From positions 558,001-622,000 of the forward strand of contig CBDCFD010000007.1 of NCBI GenBank assembly GCA_965216155.1: a stretch of 64,000 nucleotides of DNA, in the 5' to 3' direction. This stretch comes from CATOSP01 sp965216155. Lineage in GTDB: Bacteria > Chloroflexota > Dehalococcoidia > Lucifugimonadales > UBA3495. The notes beneath the pieces were generated by a model. It worked only from the letters and a program-made list of their open reading frames with translations, was not told where the DNA came from and searched no databases. Position 1 is the first letter of the stretch. Each line of letters opens with the position of its first letter. Below, in pieces: positions 16,764 to 24,261 of the stretch. A program made the position numbers and the translations under genes.

Positions 16764-17199
16764 GTGGTGGAGTGGAAACCGTTACCTACTATATGGGATG
16801 TTCCGGACGACCTTTGGGAGCGAATCGGACCGGTGATACTGGAGTTGGACCCGCCCAAATCGAAGGGGCGCAAACGGGTGGACCAGCGGAAGATGCTGGA
16901 AGGGATTATCTTTCGGCTGCGAAGCGGCTGCCAGTGGAACCACTTACCCAAGGAGTTGGGAGACGATAGCACCATCCTTGGACCTTCCAACGCTGGGTAG
17001 GGTGTGGGGTGTTGGAGGGCATCTGGGCGGTCCTGATAGAAGAATGCCAGGAGTTGAGCGGCGTGAACTGGGAATGGCAGTCGACGGATTGCTCTATAGG
17101 CAAAGCGCGTTTTGGGGGGCGCCATTGGACGAAATCCCACCGACCGGGGCAAAGCCGGGAGCAAGAAGAGCATCCTGGTCGACGCAGCAGGCGCCCCTC
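16764..17199 (+). pseudogene. IS5-family (IS427-like) transposase, truncated
   Basis: From GTG 16764 (GGAGGTG upstream) the frame reads IWDVPDDLWERIGPVI and RSGCQWNHLPKELGDD, the N-terminal HTH-like domain of IS427-group transposases. It then shifts frame (TFQRWV near 16985), continues as ECQELSGVNWEWQSTD with the first catalytic Asp, and shifts again to read IGRNPTDRGKAGSKKSIL and VDAAGAP, which holds the second Asp region. It stops being similar at about 17200. The left end of the element lies near 16670 (AAACTATCTCAAATT). Confidence 0.75.
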
Positions 17200-17494
17200 A
17201 TGATAGCGCCGGGTATGGGATGGGCCCCCGGCCTACGCACGTGTACCCTGTTTTCGCCATAGGTCGCCATCCAGACATTGATCAGGCGGGGATTGATCTT
17301 CAGGCAGTCTCCCAATCGACTTGGAGACGCTCCGGAACGCCGAGGCGAAAGTTGTGCGAGAGAACATCAGCCTCGGCGATGAGCTTATGGACGACCTCTT
17401 TTCCCTCGGGGGTCTGAAGGTCAACCTGGATGCCTTCCTTGCCAGCGTAGGGATGCGCCTCGGAGTCACAGCACCCCGCCGGCGTCTCTGACAC
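17200..17494 (-). pseudogene. CaiB/BaiF CoA-transferase fragment
   Basis: The minus strand reads GKEGIQVDLQTPEGKEVVHK, then DVLSHNFRLGVPERLQVDWE, and after a one-base shift NPRLINVWMATYGEN and RRPGAHPIPGA. The order and motifs (HNFRPGV-like, INPRLI, GAHPIPGA) are those of the middle of a family III CoA-transferase, which moves CoA between carboxylic acids. Both ends are missing: the IS5 fragment abuts one end, and no catalytic Asp-containing N-terminus is found. Confidence 0.65.
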
Positions 17495-17550
17495 ACCACA
17501 TCGTGGGAAAGTGCCCGGGAACGCGCACAGATGTGGAAGCGCGCAGGCGC

Positions 17551-18549
17551 CTACAAGTTAATTGAGGGTTCTTCGTAATCCTTTAGCTTGTTATAGATTT
17601 GAAGCCGGTGCCGGTAGGACTCCAAAACTATGATCCGGTCGTCGGCGTCAACGTTGACAGCCACCGGTCGCCGGAACCGCCATTCAGGCTCCAGATCTGT
17701 CCGCCGCCTGGCTTTGATGATATCCGGATTGGCGTCGATGTAGGTCTGGGTCCAGGGCGAAGGCTCTTGGGCGTCACCGACCAGCGCTGTAATATATTGG
17801 CCGTCGGCGGCGTAGATCTGGACGCGGTGGTTCCCCCAGTCAGTTACGTATACATCCCCATCTGAGTCCACAGCTACACCAGATGGCCCTTTGAGAGAGC
17901 CCACCCCGGTGCTGGAGCATTCGAACTTAACGAGCAACTCTCCAGTGGGGGCGAATTTTTGCACCCGGTTATTTCCCCAATCCGCGACGTAGATGTTGTC
18001 CTGACGGTCGATGCAGATGCCCCATGGCATCTCCAGATCTCCGTCACCGCCACCTCGCTTCCCGAACTTGGACTGAAACTCACCGATCTGGCTGAAACTT
18101 TGCACCCGGTGATTCAAGCTGTCCACCACCCAAATGGTTCCGCGGGAATCGAAAGCAATTCCTGACGGTCCGTTTAGCTGCCCGTCTTCGCTGCCGGACC
18201 TGCCCCAATGATAACGATAAGCACCCTCTTCATCGTATATGGTTATCCGGTTGACATACTCGTCCGAAACGAACACTCGTCCGTGACAGTCTAAATCAAT
18301 TGACCGGGGCCAAACAAAGCGCCCGTCTTCCGCGCCGACGGAGCCGAACTGGCCTTGAAACTCGTGGTCAAAGTTGATCTTACTGACACGCTGACCCAAT
18401 TGTTCCGCACCGCGGCTCAACACATAAATTCGACCGTTCGATCCCAGGACGAAATCTTGGGGATCCCAAAATCCCCGGCCGGACTGACTGTACATGCCTA
18501 TGCAGTAGCTGTAGTCATACACCCGGCCGGCGGCGACGGTGGTCAGCAT
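17551..18549 (-). CDS. NHL-repeat beta-propeller protein
   Basis: A 332-residue protein made of repeated NHL units: recurring GPSGIAFDSRGTIWVVDSLN, PWGICIDRQDNIYVADWGNN and GPSGVAVDSDGDVYVTDWGN, each followed by HRVQ or NRVQ, give a six-bladed propeller spanning the whole chain. No signal peptide is obvious. NHL propellers bind ligands or act as scaffolds; some in environmental bacteria are lyase-like. It is the last gene of a three-gene minus-strand operon with the DUF1501 gene (36-base gap), so it probably acts with that exported pair. The substrate is unknown. Confidence 0.8.
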   Translation of the reverse strand: MLTTVAAGRVYDYSYCIGMYSQSGRGFWDPQDFVLGSNGRIYVLSRGAEQLGQRVSKINFDHEFQGQFGSVGAEDGRFVWPRSIDLDCHGRVFVSDEYVNRITIYDEEGAYRYHWGRSGSEDGQLNGPSGIAFDSRGTIWVVDSLNHRVQSFSQIGEFQSKFGKRGGGDGDLEMPWGICIDRQDNIYVADWGNNRVQKFAPTGELLVKFECSSTGVGSLKGPSGVAVDSDGDVYVTDWGNHRVQIYAADGQYITALVGDAQEPSPWTQTYIDANPDIIKARRRTDLEPEWRFRRPVAVNVDADDRIIVLESYRHRLQIYNKLKDYEEPSINL

Positions 18550-18585
18550 ATCCGCTCTCCCGTGAACGAAATTGGGATCATAAAG

Positions 18586-19728
18586 CTACACGAAGGACAT
18601 TTGCTCGAAGTTTCCGCCGACGATAGGTACCGGGTCGAGTCCCAACCATTTGTCCGCCAAAGTGGAGTAGAAGCCACGGAAATCGTAGTTGGGCGCCAGG
18701 TCTCCCTGAGTGAGATCCCCCGGTTTCAACGACGGATAGGTCCCGTACATTCCACCATTTACCCGGTCGCCGATGGCGAACGCTACCCCAGCCGCTCCGT
18801 GGTCGGTACCGGTGCCGTTATCGCGGACGCGGCGTCCAAACTCGCTGAACAACATAATGACCACCTCGTCTGAGGCGTCGTGCTCACGCAGGTCGGCGAA
18901 GAAGTCGTGCATGGCAGCGGAAACGTCCATCCAAAGTTTGGTATGTGATCCCATCTGGTCATAATGGGTGTCGAAGGGCCCGTAGGACGTGTAAAAGACC
19001 TGGGTACCCAGGCCAGCCAGATGCACCTGGGCCACGTCTCTGAGGCGCCTCGCGATGGGATTATTGGCGTACTCTACGTTTGAAGAATAGGTTTCGGGAG
19101 CAACCCGGATGATGTCGGCTCCTCTCAACGCATCCCGTCCTGCCTGTCCCAGATATTCCATGGTCGGTCCGGTGCCGATGGCGGGAGCGTACATGCGGGC
19201 GAAGCTGTCCAATAACTGGATCCGCTCCTGCTCGGACGCGATTCCCGGATTTGATGAGAGCACGCCGTATGTAGGAAGGTGGTTGACAGAAGTAACAGGA
19301 ACCCCGCGCATGGTTAGCGCCCGGGGCAAACCCTGGCCTAAGCTCACTCCCTTTAGCACGTTCTCGCCGCCAGGATCCAAGTCCCGGATGACCTTGGCGA
19401 GCCAGCCGTTAATCCCGATGGAATCCGGCTCGCAGGTATGCCAGATGTCCATGGCACGAAAGTGCGAACGGGGTGAATTTTCAAATCCGATTCCGTGAAT
19501 GATTGCCATGTTGCCCTTGTCGTAGATATCTTTCAACGGCTCCGTATCAGACCGGAATGCCAGTTCGTCATCTATGAGCAGTAATTGGTCTTCAGCGATA
19601 TGAACCTTGGGCCGGTTATCCCAATACAGAGGATTGCTATAAGGAACGATCGTATTGAGGTAATCGTTGGCCCCGGTAAGCTCTAATACGACCAGCACGG
19701 GGTCTTTATGGGTTGATGCCATTTTCAT
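18586..19728 (-). CDS. DUF1501 family protein
   Basis: A 380-residue protein with the DUF1501 landmarks: LVVLELTGANDYLNTIVPY near the N-terminus, FDTHYDQMGSHTKLW (about 255-269), and SEFGRRVRDNGTGTDHGAAG (about 303-322), whose Asp and His resemble the metal ligands of alkaline-phosphatase-superfamily enzymes. Members are usually exported; here no clear twin-arginine leader is visible, though the start (ATG 19728) is the only reasonable one. DUF1501 genes are regularly paired with DUF1800 genes, as here (31 bases apart). Function is unproven; a hydrolase role is inference. Confidence 0.88.
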   Translation of the reverse strand: MKMASTHKDPVLVVLELTGANDYLNTIVPYSNPLYWDNRPKVHIAEDQLLLIDDELAFRSDTEPLKDIYDKGNMAIIHGIGFENSPRSHFRAMDIWHTCEPDSIGINGWLAKVIRDLDPGGENVLKGVSLGQGLPRALTMRGVPVTSVNHLPTYGVLSSNPGIASEQERIQLLDSFARMYAPAIGTGPTMEYLGQAGRDALRGADIIRVAPETYSSNVEYANNPIARRLRDVAQVHLAGLGTQVFYTSYGPFDTHYDQMGSHTKLWMDVSAAMHDFFADLREHDASDEVVIMLFSEFGRRVRDNGTGTDHGAAGVAFAIGDRVNGGMYGTYPSLKPGDLTQGDLAPNYDFRGFYSTLADKWLGLDPVPIVGGNFEQMSFV

Positions 19729-19759
19729 ATCCTTCTATACATTAGTTGTAAGCGCTTGC

Positions 19760-21169
19760 CTAGGCAAACTGATAGTCTCGTGAGGCGGCGATCAGGGTCA
19801 ATATCTTGCTCACATTCCGAATCGTAGCACTGAGTTCTTCATTGGTGCTCCAGGCCAGATCGCCACATTTTTCGGCATGGACCATCAATTCAGAGTGGGT
19901 CGCCTCACTGACTTCCAACGGTCCCATCGCATCAAGACAAGCTGCCACCATCGCCTGAGGGGAAAGATTCCCTTGCACATTCACCAGCACCCGTTTAATG
20001 ATAGCCTGCACGCCGGGTAGCGAGGTGTCTCCAAATATCCCCGCGGCAAAATTCACCCGGCGCATCAAAACGCCAGGGTCGATCCATTCGGAGCCTGTGT
20101 GCCAACCCTCCACGCTGGGAGGATTCAGAAGCTCCTGTCCCTGCCAACTGCACTCCAACGCCAGATTGTTGAATCCTGGCGTGAAGCCGTTATAGTTGCC
20201 CGCCATACGCACAGTGCCAACGATCAATTCAGCCGGGCTTTTAACCCGGGCGAAGCGGGCATTCTTGAAGAACTCTGAGTTGAACAATGCTCGTAAAATA
20301 GACCGGATGTCACCACCGGATTCATTGTAGGCATCCACCAACAACTCGATGGCTTCAGGATCAATGGGTGGTGTAATGTTCCAACTGGCCACATGGGGCT
20401 CGTCGGCGACGAAGAATCTGTAGAGGTGGCGGGCCAGGAACCGGGCCGTAGCCGGCTGATCCACAATAATGTCCACGATGTCTTCGCCATTGAAGTTCCC
20501 GGTATACCCTAGGAAGGTCTTCTCCCGATCGTCGTGGTCCTCAGGTTTGTACTCGAATTGCCAGTAGAAACGGCCTAAAGGATTACGGGGAATCTTGGGC
20601 GCAATCGTCCATCCGGTAAAAGCCCTGGCTGCTTCCCTGATATCATCCTCTGAGTAGTTTCCGACTCCGAGGGAGAAAAGCTCCAACAGCTCCCGCCCCC
20701 AGTTTTCATTTATGGCACCGTCATGATTTCCGTGGTTGTCCAACCAGAAGATCATGGCTGGTGACTTTGCAACCTCTACCAGCAGGTCACGGTAAGTGCC
20801 CAATCCGTATTCACGGAAAATGGCAATCTGGCGAGTCAGCTCCGGTGGATTGTCCACCTTGGAGTTGCTGGTGGCGAACAACTGATGCCAGAAGAGGGCC
20901 ATCTTCTCTTCCAGAGGCCGTTTGGTGTTGATCATCCGGAAAACCCAATCGGCCTGATTAATTGGCGGCGCCCCGGCCCCCTCATAACCCGGGAAGAACC
21001 GGTACAGCAGTTCGTCGTCTATGGCCGGCTGCCGCTCTGGATACAGAAGCTCCTCGACCACGGCTTCGTAGCCTTTGGAGGCACGCTCCTCTAGTTCCTC
21101 ACGGGGATCACCGAATCCCGCGCGTCTCATCAAGTGGGCCATCAATCGAATGTCTTCTTGGTGGGGCAT
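19760..21169 (-). CDS. DUF1800 family protein
   Basis: A 469-residue protein with the DUF1800 pattern: AHLMRRAGFGDPREEL near the start, EKMALFWHQLFATSNSKVD, NENWGRELLELFSLGVGNYS (about 180-200), EAARAFTGW and the C-terminal PPSVEGWHTGSEWI. The start is ATG 21169 (MPHQEDIRLMAH) because GGAGAGGTGGTA precedes it; a longer frame to 21256 lacks such a site. It opens the operon DUF1800-DUF1501-NHL. The family is widespread in Planctomycetes and Chloroflexota and is always next to DUF1501; its role is unknown. Confidence 0.88.
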   Translation of the reverse strand: MPHQEDIRLMAHLMRRAGFGDPREELEERASKGYEAVVEELLYPERQPAIDDELLYRFFPGYEGAGAPPINQADWVFRMINTKRPLEEKMALFWHQLFATSNSKVDNPPELTRQIAIFREYGLGTYRDLLVEVAKSPAMIFWLDNHGNHDGAINENWGRELLELFSLGVGNYSEDDIREAARAFTGWTIAPKIPRNPLGRFYWQFEYKPEDHDDREKTFLGYTGNFNGEDIVDIIVDQPATARFLARHLYRFFVADEPHVASWNITPPIDPEAIELLVDAYNESGGDIRSILRALFNSEFFKNARFARVKSPAELIVGTVRMAGNYNGFTPGFNNLALECSWQGQELLNPPSVEGWHTGSEWIDPGVLMRRVNFAAGIFGDTSLPGVQAIIKRVLVNVQGNLSPQAMVAACLDAMGPLEVSEATHSELMVHAEKCGDLAWSTNEELSATIRNVSKILTLIAASRDYQFA

Positions 21170-21483
21170 TACCACCTCTCCGTTTATCGAGCCCGAAGCA
21201 CTAAGCCAGGCGCCCATTGACGATATCTTAGGATCGGCCAAAGCGAGTGTCAACAAAAGCCAGGCAACGTGATAGTTCAGGGTTTATGTATCTTTCCTGC
21301 CCCCAGCCCGTCATTCTGGGCTTGACCCGGAATCCAGAAGCGTTTGGAACCAGCAACGGTCCGTATCATTGGCATTTCCGGAGTCCCGCCTTCGGAGACC
21401 TTCGAACGAGTGGATGGGCCGGTCACTGGATGTGGGACCCGGGGGGTAGCCCATGTTGGCTCCGGGGGTCTCCATCCCCCCTT
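21170..21483. other. Intergenic region with REP-like palindrome
   Basis: No gene is visible. Bases 21311-21338 (TCATTCTGGG...GGAATCCAG) match the REP-like motif seen also at 29181-29208. An IS21 right end begins at 21484. Confidence 0.6.
21311..21338. repeat. REP-like palindrome
   Basis: TCATTCTGGGCTTGACCC then GGAATCCAG: the motif TCATTCCGGC...GGAATCCAGA occurs in many unrelated bacterial genomes as a short extragenic palindrome. Relatives in this window are at 29181 and 54761. Confidence 0.6.
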
Positions 21484-22137
21484 TGTCAAGGGCGGCGGGA
21501 TGTTGGGCCATCAGGGCGGAGGAAAAGTGTACCACCCGGGTTGTTGACGTTCAGCGAAAAGGTCCGGGCTAACTGGCCAGCATAAATGTCCGTGACAGTT
21601 GTTGGTGGGAACGTGACGCAGACAGGTGTCCAGTACACCAGGGCAGGAGGAGGACGGTTTCTGGTGCGACCTACCCGTCGTCTTTGTTGTCTGGAACCTG
21701 GGACGCAGCGCTCTCCCTGCTTCGCTTGAGGCGGTAGCTCTCGCCGTTCATCTCCAGGATGTGGACGTGGTGGGTGAGCCGGTCCAGCAACGCTCCGATC
21801 AGCCGCTCCGAGCCGAAGACCTCGGTCCACTCGTCGAAGGGAAGGTTGGTGGTGACCATGATGGAGCCCCGTTCGTAGCGCTGGCTGAAGACCTCGAAGA
21901 GCAGTTCCGCCCCGGTGCGGGATAGTGGCACGAAGCCCAACTCGTCGCCGATCAGCAGCTTGAGCCGGGACAGTTGCCGCTGCAGGTTGAGCAGCCGCCT
22001 CTCATCCCTGGCCTCCATCAGCTCGTGCACCAGGCCGGCGGCGGTGGTGAAGCCCACCGGCATTCCCCGCTGGCAGGCGGCGAGGCCCAGCCCCTGGGCC
22101 ACGTGGGTCTTGCCAGCGCCGCTGTTGCCGACGGCGA
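21484..22137 (-). mobile_element. IS21-family element, copy 4 (right-end fragment)
   Basis: The right terminal repeat begins TGTCAAGGGCGGCGGGATG at 21484 and is followed by the inner repeats of the IS21 right end (GGCGGAGGAAAAGTGTACC). The rest is the 3' two thirds of istB. The fragment ends at about 22137, in the middle of the Walker A region, where it joins unrelated sequence. Confidence 0.8.
21671..22137 (-). pseudogene. istB: IstB ATPase, 5'-truncated
   Basis: The frame enters at GNSGAGKTHVAQGLGLAAC (Walker A) and runs through LLIGDELGFVPLSRTGAELL (Walker B region; Asp is preceded by Gly where the other copies have Ile) to the stop at 21671. It lacks about the first 100 residues seen in the copies at 30196 and 47996, so it cannot serve as a transposition helper. 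Confidence 0.85.
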
Positions 22138-22201
22138 TAGTGAAAGAACTCCACCGGCCGCGTGGACACAGAGCCCCGGAGCTGAAGAGCGCCCCGGGGG
22201 A

Positions 22202-22290
22202 TCAGCCGCCCGCCGACCTGAGGGCGGCGCACCAGGACCTCAAGACCGGCGGTCACAAACGTCACGAGCAACACGGCCCCCGTCCCGGAC
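22202..22290 (-). pseudogene. 3' fragment of the small membrane protein family
   Basis: The minus strand reads GAVLLVTFVTAGLEVLVRR, closely matching the C-terminus of the gene at 3791-4033 (GAVLLMTLGTAGLEALARR) at the DNA level as well. One extra C near 22222 shifts the frame before the old stop. Only about 30 codons remain. Confidence 0.7.
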
Positions 22291-22302
22291 CGGACCACAC
22301 TC

Positions 22303-23564
22303 ACAGGAGCCGCATGGAAACTCATCAACGAACTACCCCTGGAGAAAAGGGCCGGAGCAGACGACAGGAAACTGTCGGAAGAACTGGATGCCGGCATCCT
22401 GGCAATCCTGGCCCCCCGCGTCCTCCGGAAAATGGGAAACAGACTCACGCCCGGGGGAAAACTGGAATGGTGGAACCAGGACGACGGGGCCAGGCCCCTG
22501 ACCCTGGACTGGTACAACCCGGCTGCAGCGCCGGCGGAACTCCTTGAGGATCTGAGAAGGACGAACCCGGGAGCCCTGGCCTGGGTCTTCCACTTTGGCA
22601 GAACGCCCGAGGAAATCAGGCACCCCGAGCAGTTCATAGTGGAAGCCCGCAGGAGCATGGCCGAACACGGGATGGAAGGCAGGAACTGGAAATACGCCGC
22701 AGCCCTGCCCACGGACATTGCCTGGAGCGCCTTCGAGGGGCTGGGGCCTCGGCAGGCCGCCATGATGACGGACGGGATGGCCCGGGCCGGACACTACCCG
22801 GAAGAGAAATCGCCCAGCACTGCGCTGAGGCAGTCGTCAAGAACGGGACCATGGGGGAATGGGAACCGAGCCGGACGAGAGAGCAGAACGTCAGGACGGC
22901 AATCACCCTCTTCCTGCGGGAGGCGGAGGGGGCGGGCCGGGAAAAACTCTTTGAAATCAGACAGGACACACACGACATAATCGACTACGTCCGGAACGCT
23001 TCGAGAAGAAACGAGAGCGTGGGGGCGAAGACCTGGGGAGGACTCCGCAAGGCGTCAGAGAGATGGCACCGGGAACAGGCTGCGTTCTGGGCCGACGTGA
23101 GAAGGGCAAACCGGAAGGGCGGGATACTCGCGTGGAACTCCCTGCTGGGAGAGAACGAGGCCCTCGGGTTCCAACTCATACCCCTGACCGACGAGTGGCA
23201 ACTCCTGGAGGAATCGGAGGAGATGGACCACTGCGTGGCGGACTACGGGCCGGGCTGCGCATCAGGACATTCCCGGATATTCAGCATCCGGCAGGACGGA
23301 AAGAGAGTGGCGGCGACGCAGATAGCCAACTGGGGCAGCGGCAGTTGGAGAGTGCAGCAGACCCGGGGCAGGAACAACGGTCCGGTGGGAGGGAAAGTCG
23401 GGCAGGCGGCGCTCAGCGCCGCCTCGGCATACACGAAACTGTGGAAACAGGAAGGAGCCGAACACAGATCCTGGACGGGGGGGAAACCCGGACCGGAACA
23501 GCACGGACCGGAACAGCACGGACCGGAACAGCACGGAGCGGAAGGGCCGGGGGAGAACGAGTGA
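22303..23564 (+). pseudogene. PcfJ-like protein gene, frameshifted
   Basis: The reading frame from about 22303 (AWKLINELPLEKRAGADDRK) runs through an all-helical N-terminal region to 22825, where a short indel after HYPEE shifts the frame; it resumes as IAQHCAEAVVKNGTMGEWEP and continues to TGA 23562-23564. The C-terminal part has LIPLTDEWQLLEESEEMDHC, VADYGPGCASGHSRIFSIR and ATQIANWGSGSWRVQQTRGR, the HCV...G...I.S.R...ATxE pattern of PcfJ-like proteins known from conjugative plasmids and other mobile elements, whose activity is unknown. The tail holds three perfect 15-base repeats. The 5' end is lost at the junction with the membrane-protein fragment. It directly precedes the CRISPR-like array. 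Confidence 0.65.
23491..23535 (+). repeat. Three tandem 15-bp repeats
   Basis: GACCGGAACAGCACG occurs three times in succession, coding for GPEQH repeats at the C-terminus of the PcfJ-like gene; a fourth degenerate unit follows. The multiple-of-three period keeps the frame. Confidence 0.9.
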
Positions 23565-23620
23565 GGAAGGAAGAACACGAGGACCGGACCGGGCAACCCC
23601 CGTCTGGGGCCAGACCGAGA

Positions 23621-23830
23621 GGGGACCCCGCCCACGCGGGGATAGACCCCTGGACCACTTACCCGCGCCGGTGGACACCGCGGTTCCCCCGCTCCGGCGG
23701 GGATGAACCCTCGCCGCAAACGGCTCAAGGAATGGCAGATCAACAGACCCCGCAGGGCGGGGATGAACCTTTGCAGATCTGGCTCCGGCGGAGGGACTGT
23801 CCGCAGACCCCACTCCTGTGGGGATGAATT
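23621..23830. CRISPR. Degenerate type I-E-like CRISPR array, four units
   Basis: Four 28-base units end at 23648, 23709, 23769 and 23830, periods of 61, 60 and 61 bases, leaving spacers of 32-33 bases with no similarity to each other. Each unit has the stem CCCCGC/GCGGGG followed by ATAGACC or ATGAACC; in the fourth, both arms change together (CCCCAC/GTGGGG) so pairing is kept. Loops differ (CCAC, TCCG, AGG, TCCT). The minus strand reads IPAGAGEP and YPRVGG, the usual spurious peptides of type I-E repeats. The 3' end of unit four (GAATT) is the most degenerate, as in a terminal repeat. No cas gene or leader is recognisable in the window. Confidence 0.6.
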
Positions 23831-23877
23831 CACGGGCTGGACCCCGGTCTCCGGAACTGTGGTGCCCGATGGGTGGG

Positions 23878-23908
23878 GGGACGCGCATCAAGCCTGATGG
23901 CGCGTCCC
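23878..23908. terminator. Strong hairpin, possible terminator
   Basis: GGGACGCGCATCA and TGATGGCGCGTCCC form a 13-pair stem with one bulge around the loop AGCC. There is no T-run, so factor-independent termination is uncertain. It lies between the CRISPR-like array and the ABC exporter. Confidence 0.4.
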
Positions 23909-24261
23909 AGGCCAGTGGCGTGTCACCTGGAGCGTGACTCCAGATTGTGGTTGACTCCCGTGAAAGAGACGGCGGCACCAGGCTTGAGCGCGTAGTTGTC
24001 ACTACAGACGCCGGCAATCGCCGCTGACATCAGCAGTGCGGCTGTAGTATCAGGGCCGGGGCTTGCCAGCGAGGTTGGCGATGCTCTCGTCGTTGAGGGT
24101 GGGGGCCATGTCCAGGATGCCCTTGACAGGCTGTACGAAACGGAGCCGGATACCTGCTATCTGATTCTCCGGATGCGATGGCCGGGAGTGGAGCAGGCCC
24201 AGGCGCCTCTGCGGCAGATTGAGCTTGCGGGAGACAAGGTGGTTACCCGGGTGAAGCCGCG
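23909..24261. other. Stretch without a convincing gene
   Basis: The minus strand has coding-like scraps (MSAAIAGVCSDNYALKPGAA near 23985-24045 and VQPVKGILDMAPTLNDES near 24085-24140) in different frames, which may be the remains of a gene end. I cannot assign them. Confidence 0.35.

Noticed and set aside
23243..24017. Long minus-strand frames across the array at 23.6 kb
   Set aside because: They are spurious translation of the repeats (IPAGAGEP, YPRVGG) and of the antisense of the PcfJ-like gene.
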